DNA of 64,000 nucleotides, taken from the NCBI GenBank assembly GCA_036897095.1, contig JAYMSP010000201.1, positions 1 through 64,000 on the forward strand, in the 5' to 3' direction. How positions within the stretch are numbered: position 1 is the stretch's first letter; each line of letters begins with the position of its first letter. A model generated the notes under the pieces. It was given only the letters and a program-made list of their open reading frames with translations, was not told where the DNA came from and did not search any database. The stretch comes from Plantago elongata (lineage: Eukaryota > Streptophyta > Magnoliopsida > Lamiales > Plantaginaceae). Of the stretch, positions 52,951 to 63,143 are shown piece by piece. The translations under genes were made by a program, and so were the position numbers.

Positions 52951-54288
52951 CTAACGCATCATCCCTCCCTGGGATTGGGGGCATTGCCAGTCCTTGATTC
53001 CTCGCAACATTTCCATCCCAGCCTAACAAACTTCACATAATAACAATAATATTCAAAATTAATCAGCCAATCTGCAACCAATTTTAAGAATTGGAGGATC
53101 TTGAATTGATACTGATGATCAAGAGACAAGTCGAATCCACGATGTTTGAGTTCACGGTAATGTTGGCAAATAGCGCAAGCCTCGCAGAAGCAATGGATAA
53201 GACAGTCATTATAACGGTCCTCAGGAAAATTGTACATATCTCTCAGCCTTGTGCGATAGTAGCGCGAACGATTACAACATCTCATTATGTTCAGCAGATA
53301 AAAGATAGTACCACTTAAACAACAAGCTGCAGCAGCTCAGATGAACATGAATCAGTGATCATTTATGTATGATTTTCATGATTATATATGTTACGCAAGA
53401 AATCACTTCACATATAGCGTTGTTGACTTACAAGTATTTCCTTTATCAACAATTTCAGCAACCCTTCTGAAACTTATGCAAGGACACCATGTTAAGTAGG
53501 GGTGAGCAAATAACCCACCCGATCTACCCATCCGTATAAATCATCCGTGTCTCACCTGCACCTGCCGATTAAATTTTTTATAAAAATTTGTGCGGATTGA
53601 ATTTTTTAACCCGCAAATCGATGGGCGGGCGCCGCCCGCCACCCGCCATATAATTTACACAACTAAAAATTAAATATATGTATCATAAATTAATTGTCCC
53701 TTAAATGAATATATAAATATGTTCCTCATTATTCAGTTGTATCTACTAATCCGATGTTTATTTTGTTGAAGCACTTTTCTTTAACTCGTAAAACTTCCTT
53801 TTTTGAATGAAAAATCATTTCTTATAAAAAAAATTAATAATAATAAAAATAGAGTTATTTCATATAAACTAAGAAACTACATACATGAAAAGGTATTATA
53901 TAATTTTACTTGATTTAAAAATATTTTGTTAATTTGATGGATTATAATATATTTTAACCGACGAAGTATTTCACCCGTCACCCACCCGTCATTGTAATCA
54001 CCCGAGCCGCAGCAAGTTGGAAAATTATTCCACCTGCCGTAGGTCGGACAAATAATCACCCGTCATAGGCGTGTTGGGTTGATTTTTTGTTAAAATCCGT
54101 CAATACCCATCCGTGTTCACCCTAATGTTAAGCAACCTGTAGCATTAGAATCCATCATATATAACAATCATATGCTAATGCTATTCCCTGGCCTATCATG
54201 GATATGAAAAGGGGCAGGACAACTTACAGCTGGAGTAATCGGAATTACAGTCGAAAAGGCCGGTAGACCAGGCCCCTTGAACATCCAC
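52951..54288 (-). pseudogene. PCR/PLAC8 pseudogene, copy D
   Basis: Exon remnants in transcript order are 54288-54228, 54136-54125 continued at 53496-53432, 53326-53120 and 53022-52951. It is closest to copy C but has several lesions. The start codon is GTG instead of ATG. Exon 2 is split by a 628-bp hAT-type insertion and has lost three bases. The exon 3 donor is gone in an 11-bp deletion (TCTCTTGATCATC against TCTGTTGGTAAGTTAATGATC in C). Exon 4 is two bases short, shifting the C-terminal frame. Exon 3 itself remains open ([33 protein letters not shown]). This is a clear pseudogene of a host gene. Confidence 0.92.
53497..54124. mobile_element. hAT-type MITE, 628 bp, inserted in exon 2 of PCR copy D
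   Basis: Terminal inverted repeats are TAGGGGTGAGCA and, at the right end, TGTTCACCCTA (TAGGGTGAACA inverted). A perfect 8-bp target duplication ATGTTAAG lies at 53489-53496 and 54125-54132. Removing it rejoins PCR exon 2. The interior has ACCCGCC-rich stretches and a GC-rich near-palindrome at 53623-53640. There is no coding capacity. The clean duplication implies a relatively recent insertion. Confidence 0.93.
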
Positions 54289-54329
54289 GGGATGTGAAGA
54301 CATAAATTGTGGAATCGGGTTTCTGAAGT

Positions 54330-55180
54330 AACTCATAACTAAATTTGTCCGATTATTAGAAATTTAGAATTGAGTATGTGGTACCACATATATATTGATC
54401 GATGAAGACACAAAAAAGTTGAGTACAAGTTGCGATATATGTTGGGTCCTATGGATTAAGGTGAGTGAGTTTTCCTGATACATGGAAGTCACATGATTGA
54501 TGACTAGCAGAAATCACGACCAAGACCTAATTATATTAAATTATTAATCACTTGAGCGCGTGCGAGAGTGTAAATCGTACCAAAACTATACTCTCTTCGG
54601 CCTTTCACTAACTTTCTGAACTTCAACTTTCTTTTAGATTAATGAAATTATAAAAAAAAATAAAAAAATTTGTAAGATGTATTATATTAGTAACGTCGTA
54701 AGTGAATGATAAGGTAAAAGAGAGATTTGATAAAGTGGAAAAGAAAAATAATAAAGAATTAATAAGTGTAGTAAAAACTTTTTATTAATAAAATTAGTAA
54801 AAAAAAAATTGAAAGTAATTAAAAGAGCGGAGGAATTATCAAACAAAGAAATCGTGAGTCAAGTGTGTAATTATATATATGGCAATCATCAAGTATTAGG
54901 AGATAGTTGGCAAAGATGTATGGGTCCTATGGGATATGGAGAATCAAGGAGGTGTTTTTGAGTTCTGGGAATCCGAAGTTCAAAAGATATCGGGCTCTGA
55001 ATCTATATAATCTTTTAGCTCTTCTTCTGTACAAACAAAATAAAAGGTATCAGGGGATGCAATTTAAGTTCAGATGTCTTGCCCAGTAGAGTTCACAGAA
55101 CATTCAATCGGAAGTCGGAACTATGCAGAAACGAGACTCTATACAAGTCAATAATTTATGTTCAAACGCTGCCCGAACGC
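54330..55180. repeat. Segment duplicated from 51585-52255
   Basis: Upstream flank of pseudogene D, matching the upstream flank of copy C in many long identical stretches with interrupting indels. One indel is a Stowaway-like element at 54590-54836. Part of the same flank is recognisable upstream of copy A at about 44110-44220. Confidence 0.8.
54590..54836. mobile_element. Stowaway-like MITE, about 247 bp
   Basis: The ends ACTCTCTTCGGCCTTTC and AAAAGAGCGGAGGAAT are imperfect inverted repeats with TA at both flanks, as expected for Tc1/mariner MITEs. The interior is A-rich and non-coding. Confidence 0.55.
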
Positions 55181-55259
55181 TTCTTCAAAATTAAAGTCTT
55201 AAAAAAAGTAATATTTTTATAAAAAAATAAAAAAATTATAATTTATTATTATTTTTCAC

Positions 55260-56430
55260 AGTTTTTGAGTTTTTACGGTATGACCGGCTGAATTTCTTAA
55301 AAAACCACTAAATATATTTTTAATATATTATGTTATGGTTCTATTAAAAGTTTTTCGTTACAGTTTTTAACGTATTTTGTTGATGTTTTAAGAGGTGATG
55401 TTATAGTTTTAATGTGTCAGTTGTTTCAATCATAATTTTAATCTTTTTTGTTAATTTTTAAGCGAGGTGTGATGGTTTTAAGGAGGTACATGATAAATTT
55501 AAGATGATTTTTTATAGTTTTAAGTGACAATCTAATATCATTATACCAATATTAAACAACTCTAAGTTTCAGAAAAATATTATTAAAAACACCTCAAAAC
55601 AATCTTACATAAGCTACTTGAAATATCAAACATTTACTCAACTAAAAATTTTAAAACATCTATTCTCATAAGGATTCTTTATATAATAAGATGTTCATTT
55701 TTCGATTAAACTTGTTGGTGAACTTTGGCTTCTGGCCTTTTGTTGTCTGTACTTATTGCTTTCATACTTCAACAATACTTTTGAAAGAACTATTACCAAC
55801 TCGATGTCATCAACACCTGCTTAAGACATCCGTTAAAAAAGTTAAAATCATAACAACTCCCATTAAAACTATCACATTGGTACCTAAATAAAAAAGAAAC
55901 ATGCAAAACAAGCTAAAAATAGTAACACTGATTATTACAATTATAACATTGCCTCTTAAAATTATAACAGAGTATTAATATGCAACACCCTAAAAACAGT
56001 AATATTTATTTTTAAAACTTTAGTGGTGGCTTGTAAAACTATAACAATTGCTCTAAAATAGAGTTTTTTCAAATAATCAAATCATAAATATTTCATTAGC
56101 AATTAGAAACTAATGTTCATTCTTAAAACTATAATAATAGGTCTTAAAATAATAACATATGCGCTAAAAATTATAGCACGTAATATTCAACTGTATTTAT
56201 GCCTCTTAAAACCAAAACATGCAACAAAATGGTAAGAACAACATCATTGATGCTTAAAACTATAATAATGGCTCTTAGAAGTATAACAAGCCGAATATGC
56301 AACCCGTGCTAAAATACAATAATATGAATGCTTAAAATTATAACAACGTATCTTAAAACTATATCAATTTCTCTTAAAACTATAACAAAACAGAAAATAC
56401 TATAAAAGTTAAAAACCATAACAATTGTTG
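55260..56430. repeat. Inverted array of degenerate TTAAAACTATAACA motifs
   Basis: In the left half (about 55260-55530) the motif appears as TGTTATAGTTTTAA and variants. In the right half (about 55840-56430) it appears in the opposite orientation as CTTAAAACTATAACAA, with more than a dozen variants at irregular spacing. The middle (55560-55840) has little of it. The overall shape is a loose foldback. Its function and class are unknown; a foldback or Mutator-like transposon with repetitive arms is one possibility. Confidence 0.7.
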
Positions 56431-56832
56431 TTAAAACATTAAGGTTCATGCGAATTTGATGTTCATATCTGATTATTCAGATCTGAACATATTTTCGTGA
56501 ATAATTCCAGATCTGACGAGCTAGCTTCTTCATTGTTTTAGATTTATGGATTTGAACATTCTAACAACTAGATCTAAAAGTTTTAAACAAAAAATGATGA
56601 AAACTAAATCGAAAATCATAAAACACACACAGAAAAACTCACAAAAACGAAGAGGTTTTTACCGGATTCATGTCGATGGAAGCTTGGAAGGTGGAATGCG
56701 GTGGAAACGGCGAGAATTCAACTGATGGTGAGAGAGAACCGAAAAACACATTTTAGTTTGTGTTTTTTCTTTTTTTTTGAAATTTGAATTGTTGTTGGTG
56801 TTATTTATAGGCACCCGGTCCGATTTTTCCCC

Positions 56833-57117
56833 CTAAAAACTAAGGACTGGTTCTTTTAAACGGTTTTCTACATAAAAACCGGACATTCCATTACATAGAA
56901 ATTCTTTATCTTTACTATACTTACTCTTCTTCAAAACTAAGTTTATTGGACCTTGATCCTTTGACTGTAGCAGTGAAGTAGTCTCACTGCTACATTGAGA
57001 GGATGAAATCGCTGAGGACGAGGTCATGATCGTATTTTCTGCACAGATATTATCAATCGGGCCTTTGGTCATGTTGCATTTCTCTAGTGACATAATGTTT
57101 TCTGTAAATGTATTCAT
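56833..57117 (-). CDS. Hypothetical 94-residue protein
   Basis: An open frame of 94 codons begins MNTFTENIMSLEKCNMTKGP. It includes a Ser/Thr-rich centre and a basic patch (LVLKKSKYSKDKEF). A TATTTATAGT motif lies about 20 bp upstream of the start. It has no recognised domain, signal peptide or membrane helix. It lies between the inverted motif array and a non-coding spacer, and could be a captured fragment or chance ORF. Confidence 0.25.
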   Translation of the reverse strand: MNTFTENIMSLEKCNMTKGPIDNICAENTIMTSSSAISSSQCSSETTSLLQSKDQGPINLVLKKSKYSKDKEFLCNGMSGFYVENRLKEPVLSF

Positions 57118-57793
57118 AAATAATATTGAGTATTTATAGTATAGAGTGTGTAATTCATTATATTAAGATTAGGAATCTAGTATTATTTATCCCGCTAGAT
57201 TACATAATCTATGAATAGCTTACAATTTAGAGTACCATTTCGAAGCCCTTTACCTTATCTTTAATGCATTTGGAACCAATTAGAGCATTGTCAGTTTCCC
57301 CCTCATGTTACATTTAGTCAATTAGTCAGTGAATGGGATCTGATTTAAAGTGAGGTGAATTTGTGAATATATATGATATGACCAAAACTGTAAAATTTAA
57401 TTTTCATGAAGGGCCCAAATCTTGATGAATGATTAGCTAAGGGAACAAAAGTGCAATAATTAGTACTCCACACATTCGAGATTGAGGCACAAAAGAGCTA
57501 AGCTCATCAAGCAAATAGGTTCAATAACTTCAAAGGATAATTACGGACATGAAACATTTTCGAATCAATAATTCAAAAAACAATCGATGTATCATTTGTC
57601 TTCTATGACACAAAAAGAATTATATTTCATCACATTAAATATACAATTTCAAGTATGAAAAAATGTATTATTTACACTCTATGATACTGTTTGAGGTTGT
57701 TCTTTTACACGCATTTTATTTCCCTGGATCTGTTTTTTTAAATTTGCTCCCCAATTGAATCTTGGAGCAAAATTTCCCCAACTTTAATATCAT

Positions 57794-57994
57794 ATGATGA
57801 ATAAATCGGAGTGGTGTGAAATCAATTGGATAAACTGGGCTACTGCTTTGCTTGGACCAAATGCTTGTATTGGGCTGGGTTTAGTATGCCAAAATAACTT
57901 GGGCCAGATGTTGGCTGGAAGCAAGTTATCGTCGTACATTTTCTCAATTGTTAAATGTGTACATCATTTTCACGATGAGGCTTTGTTAATTTGA
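57794..57994 (+). mobile_element. RNase H-like fragment, probably LINE-derived
   Basis: The frame includes ATALLGPNACIGLGLVCQNN and then LGQMLAGSK, resembling the first strands of the plant RNase H-like domain (usual form: DAA...GIGLVCRDNLGQ) found in LINE elements and their many derived host fragments. The rest of the domain is missing and no flanking element was found. Confidence 0.4.
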
Positions 57995-58339
57995 GATGAA
58001 ACTCGTTAAATAATTGATCGATCGAAACACTTTAGAAGAGGATTACATTAACCGGAATTTAACCATTAAATGTGGTATGTTGATCGAATTTTACATCAAT
58101 GAATCATGATCAATATATAAAGGATCTCAAAGACATAAAAAAAAAACAAAAGAAATGAACTTTTACATATCAGATCATTCAAGGAAGGTGTAAGGTAAAT
58201 TATAGAAAAAATAAACGGATGATAAATAAAGGAATTTTAGATGGATTGGATCAGGAATCCAAATTCCATTTGGATTTGGTATACAGAACATTACAGTACA
58301 ATTTTTTGTAACAATAGATAACACAAGTGGAATGTAGAT

Positions 58340-59239
58340 TTAACGGTTCATCCCTCCTTGAGCAAATGGAGCTTCCATTGACACACCTTGGTTTCTCTCA
58401 ACATTTCCATGCCATCCTGAAGAAATTCATACAAAATATATGAAAGGTTAGTCACTCAATCCATAGCATATATAGCATCAATGACATCTATGATCAAATG
58501 ATCTGTTTATGCAGAAGTTTCGACTTTCCACCATGTACGAAATATCTAAACAACTAGAAATATTACCAAGAGACATGTCGAATCCACGGTGTTTGAGTTC
58601 ACGATACTGTTGGCAGAGAGCACACGGCTCACAGAAGCAATGGACTAGACAATCGGTACAACCATTCCCAGACAACGTGTACAGCTTTCTCATCCTTTGG
58701 CGATAGAAGCATGAATACAAGCAAGCGCACCCAGTTATACCGCATATTAGTCCGTATAAAGCTCCACTTGCTCCACAAGCTACAGTTTCACATTTCACAT
58801 GAATTTTTATAATCGGTAATATGTCATTTAATTTCTTGATTGATTTTCAATACAGTAAATGTTATGATATGTAAATGTAATTGATGTTTTTTTACTTACA
58901 AGTGGATCCCCGGTCTACTATCTCGGCAACCTGTCCGAACGTCACACATGGACACCAACATGTCATGCAGCCTGCAATATCATAGGAAAAGTGAAAAACA
59001 ACTCAATATAGTTGGAAAGGCGGAAATCGGTTTACTAAAACACTACACACAATTGATAAGGTAGTGTTTTAAAATTGAAAGCTGATAAACTAGCTAATTT
59101 GTATGTCTGTGCGATTTGTTACCACAGGCTTACAATTGGAAACATCGGAGAAACATGCCAAGAGGCCCGTAGACCAGGGGCCTTCAGTGGCGGGGTGTCC
59201 GTAGCTTGCAGGTGGTGGTGATTTCAGGTGAGCATCCAT
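58340..59239 (-). CDS. PLANT CADMIUM RESISTANCE-like protein (PLAC8), copy E
   Basis: Exons in transcript order are 59239-59134, 58971-58900, 58779-58567 and 58416-58340, phase 1 throughout; 155 aa. The N-terminus [20 protein letters not shown] leads to [16 protein letters not shown], so the first cysteines of the usual CDC..DC pattern are lost. The motif is CCMTCWCPC. Exon 3 is canonical ([50 protein letters not shown]), ending [12 protein letters not shown]. It is closest to copy F, with which it shares MDAH and the tryptophan in the CPC motif. A TATATAAAC box is near 59346-59355 on the minus strand. Confidence 0.9.
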
Positions 59240-60989
59240 AGCTTAGAGTGGTCGAAGTTGCTAGCTGAAGAATCTAAATAAAGAATGTTTAAGAAGGTAC
59301 GTATAAGGAGCTATATTAAGTGCGTAGAGATAGGTGCAGAAAGTGGTTTATATAGTAGCCAGTAGCAAATATGGTGCCAACTTGTTAAGATAAGAAGTGG
59401 TCTAGCTACCTTGCTTGAAAATGTAATCATTTACTCTGTTAACATTGAATATGTCTACGAGTAACGATTTATGAATGGTTTTAGATTTTTAGCCAATAGC
59501 CACCTCTATTTTGTACTTGGCGTATCTAATATTTGACCAAATTACTTATTTAACATTTAATAACATAAAGATGAGTAGCCGATGTAGAATATCTTTAATT
59601 AATTTATATCTAGTGGAAAATAATAATTTTTCTCAGTGAAATAAGCTGAAAGTGAACTGATGGTTGTTGGCTTGATTAGTGATACTGTGGTAGTACATTT
59701 GAATATTTCAAATCTAATAAAACTGGTTAGAGCCACCATTTTAAGATGGCTCGACACTTATGTATAATAGGGGGGGATTTTGAAAAATATCACCTCCAGA
59801 ACAAGGATCAAACTTTTCAAAGGAAAAAAATAGTTCTGCAGTTTGATCCAATTATCCTACAATTCCTACCCAAGCTAATTGTTTATATACGATTAGATTT
59901 CACAACTCTCTATAAGTTCGAGCTTTTAAATCTATCATGGTTGTAGAGACTTTGGCTCACGTCCAACCTGACTTTGAATCTTCACGAAAAGAATCTCTGT
60001 GGCCACGAGTGTGGGAGAGTGTTGGAGTATTAATATATATGACTAGATTTCACAACTCTCTACAAGAGTGAGCTTTTTAGAAGAGATGGAATTCTATCAC
60101 TAATTAAGTTAGGTTATGTCTTCGTCAACAAAAATTATTTTACTTCATTTTCATTCAGTTGATTAGTTAGTTCAGTTTAAGTTTAATTAATTTATAATAT
60201 AATTTAGTTCATTTTTATTCTGATCAGTTAAATTGCATTCCTTTCAGTTCAGGATAAAAGAGCCTTAATGTCTGCTGAAGTTATAATTGGATAATAGAGA
60301 ACAGATTTAATTTACTGTTCCATTGGATTGTATACCTAGTAGTGCATTATTTTCGAACATAATAAAAACTTATCTTTGGCCGCCAATTCAGATCAAGTAA
60401 ATACTCACGTGTGGAGCAAAGCAGCATTAGCATGTCCAAAATCATACCACGACAAGTTGTCAATTTATACACTTTAATTAACAATTCATAAAATACTAAC
60501 ACGTTGTTTAATAGTCAATCCGTCAAATTTCATTCTCCGGTATTCCAATTTGATTTAATACTCTAATTAAATTATTACTAATGTTTTTAGTTTAATTTTA
60601 AATATTTAGTTCTATTTTTCTTACGTAACCTTAGGGTAATTTGATAATTTGATAAAAAGAACCCCGAACCATTGTTATTTTCTTCGAGTTTAGGTTTAAG
60701 TCTGGCGAGAATAATACTCTACGACTAACAATTCATTTATTTGCAAACCTACCCATTTACTATCTATTATTCATCAACCACTATACCAATTTAATTACTC
60801 AGTTTAATCGGTTTTATCGTGAATTTGACCAATTTTGATCAAATTAACTTGATTTTGACTTTACATGACATTTATCGGATTGAAGCTGAGTCTGAGATTT
60901 TCCGTCCAATTCCCATATTTGAAGAGCCATAACTCCAACCCCTTTTCTGCTCGAATCCGTTCAATAAAGCTAACGACTAGAATTTACAT

Positions 60990-61429
60990 CACTACAAGGA
61001 TAATTGGAAGCTGAGGCACTTTTAAAAGGCTAATAACGGCACATATAAGTGCCATTAAAGGTACTACCAGCACTTACCCAAGTGTCGTCAATGTGCCGGC
61101 TATGGGAAAGCCGGCAAAGGGTACGGGCACTTTTGGACGAACGTCGGAACAGGTGCAATCCATGGTGTCAATTGTAGAAGTGCCGATATAAATTGTCAAA
61201 GGTGTCAACCTTGTCTGGTAACCCACACCGGTGTTGAGCTTATAATGGCACTTATAAGTGCCGGCATAGACTAATAACATGGCACCTAAATAGTGTCGAA
61301 AAGTAGTAGATGTACACCGTTGGCACTTTATTAAAAGTGCCGAAAATAGTACAAAGTTGCTAATACGCTTTACAACCTCCGGTATTTGATACGAATGCTT
61401 AAATGTAAGTGCCTTATTTTCTTGTGGTG
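60990..61429. mobile_element. Non-autonomous CACTA (En/Spm) element, 440 bp
   Basis: Begins CACTACAAGGATAA and ends TTATTTTCTTGTGGTG (CACCACAAGAAAATAA inverted). A 3-bp target duplication CAT lies at 60987-60989 and 61430-61432. The interior is full of GTGCC and GGCAC motifs in both orientations, the typical subterminal repeats bound by CACTA transposase. It has no coding capacity and depends on an autonomous relative elsewhere. Confidence 0.9.
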
Positions 61430-61432
61430 CAT

Positions 61433-62322
61433 ATTCGATCTATTCAATTGAAGCATTTTGGGATTCAAAATGTTAGAAATTGGGACTCGGGTTATCGCAT
61501 CGGTATGAAGAATGATTGGCGTAGGACATTATGACGGATCCCCATTTCTATACGCACAATCTGAGGTGAGAAAATGGTTTTGTCTGATTTGGCGTTGGAC
61601 CAAATCAGTAACAGAAAACTAGGCACTACATGGTCAATTTTGCCCCAATTTCAACACTACTCAATAATATAATACACCCTGAAACTGCATTTTTTTAAAA
61701 ATATTACAATTATATAATTAAATATGCTCAAATTAATCATTAATACATTCGTTAGACTCAAATCATCATTTTAATACAGAAAGTAAAATCACCCATTTTG
61801 AGGAATCGAACTCGTGACCTCTCAGCTCACCACTCGACTATGTACGCTTTGAAAAAAAGAAACCTTAGAACTACATTAAGAACCTATATTTTAAATAAAT
61901 ATTGGTACATAATTTTCTAGCCCATAGGGTTATCACTCTTGATATTTAGAAATTGGTTGAAACGTCTCCCAATCTTATTAAAGATGTGAGGGACGTTATA
62001 CAACATGTTGTAAGTTCTATACACATTGTGTTCGATGTATACCCTAATAATTATCCCATAACATAAATCGATTGAAGCAAAATAGTATGACTGCAATGTT
62101 TTATTTATTCTGATCGAGTTTTTACATTACAGTTGATCTTATACAACCAGAACTCAGCAGAGGCACAAAACCATCAATAAGGTATTTGTTGTCTCTATCA
62201 AATATATATCCTATGTTTACAAACTACACCAAACTTTTACATATACAGCAAGACAAAATATATCACGCAAATTCCAATAACAATCTTAGAAGACTACACA
62301 AGTGGAATGTCATCTGGAGACT
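61433..62322. other. Spacer downstream of PCR copy F
   Basis: AT-rich, without genes. It contains a tRNA-like SINE fragment on the minus strand at 61800-61850, listed separately. Confidence 0.5.
61800..61850 (-). mobile_element. tRNA-like SINE fragment
   Basis: On the minus strand, TAGTCGAGTGGTGAG (box A-like) is followed by ACGAGTTCGATTCCTC (box B). The arms do not form a cloverleaf, so it is not a working tRNA. It differs from the 33585 family. Boundaries are unclear. Confidence 0.5.
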
Positions 62323-63143
62323 TCAACGGTTCATCGCTCCCTGAACCGAGGGCGCGGCCATTGCCAAACCTTGATTTCTCTCAACATTTCCATGCCATCC
62401 TGAAAATTTCATAGAAATATATGACAAGTTGGTCAATCAATAGCAACATATCATCATATATCAACGAAAATTCTATACGATTAGACATCATACCGAGTGA
62501 CATGTCGAAGCCACGATGCTTGAGTTCACGATACTCTTGGCAGAGAGCACACGCCTCACAGAAGCAATGGACAAGGCAATCGTTACAAGGATCCTCAGAC
62601 AACATGTAGAGCTTTCTCATCCTCTGACGATAGAAGCACGAATATAAACAACTACACCCAGTTATAATGGCTATTAGTGTGTATAAAGCTCCACTCGCTC
62701 CACAAGCTGCATTTTATCAGTAACATGTCACTTCCTGATTGTGCTGAAAATTATGATTTGTAAGGATTACATATAATATGGTGTTATTTAACTTACAAGT
62801 GGATCCACGGTCTACAATCTCGGCAACCTGTCCGAATGTTACACATGGACACCAACATGTCAAGCAACCTGCAATACAATTATAAAACAACTGTGAACAT
62901 AATTCTTTCTAGTAAAACTGCTTTATAGAGTATAGACGATAGATGATAAGAAAGTTACTACTTAAAGGTGTTAAGCTAGTTAATTTGTAAGTCTGTCTAA
63001 TATAATTAGTTTGTTATCATAATATACATTTACTCGAAGATAAACTTACAATTCGGAACATCGGAGAAACAGTCGCAGAGGCCAGTAGACCAGGGGCCTT
63101 CACGGTGTCCATGGCTCGCAACTGGTTTCTGGTGAGCATCCAT
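62323..63143 (-). CDS. PLANT CADMIUM RESISTANCE-like protein (PLAC8), copy F
   Basis: Exons in transcript order are 63143-63050, 62868-62797, 62706-62494 and 62399-62323; 151 aa. The N-terminus [16 protein letters not shown] leads to [16 protein letters not shown]. The CPC motif is CCLTCWCPC. Exon 3 is canonical with [15 protein letters not shown] and [20 protein letters not shown]. It pairs with copy E as the younger duplicate (shared MDAH start, [22 protein letters not shown]). A TATATAAG box lies near 63256-63263 on the minus strand. All splice sites are canonical. Confidence 0.9.

Noticed and set aside
61800-61850. Possible tRNA gene on the minus strand
   Set aside because: Box A and B are present but the arms do not pair into a cloverleaf; better read as a SINE fragment.
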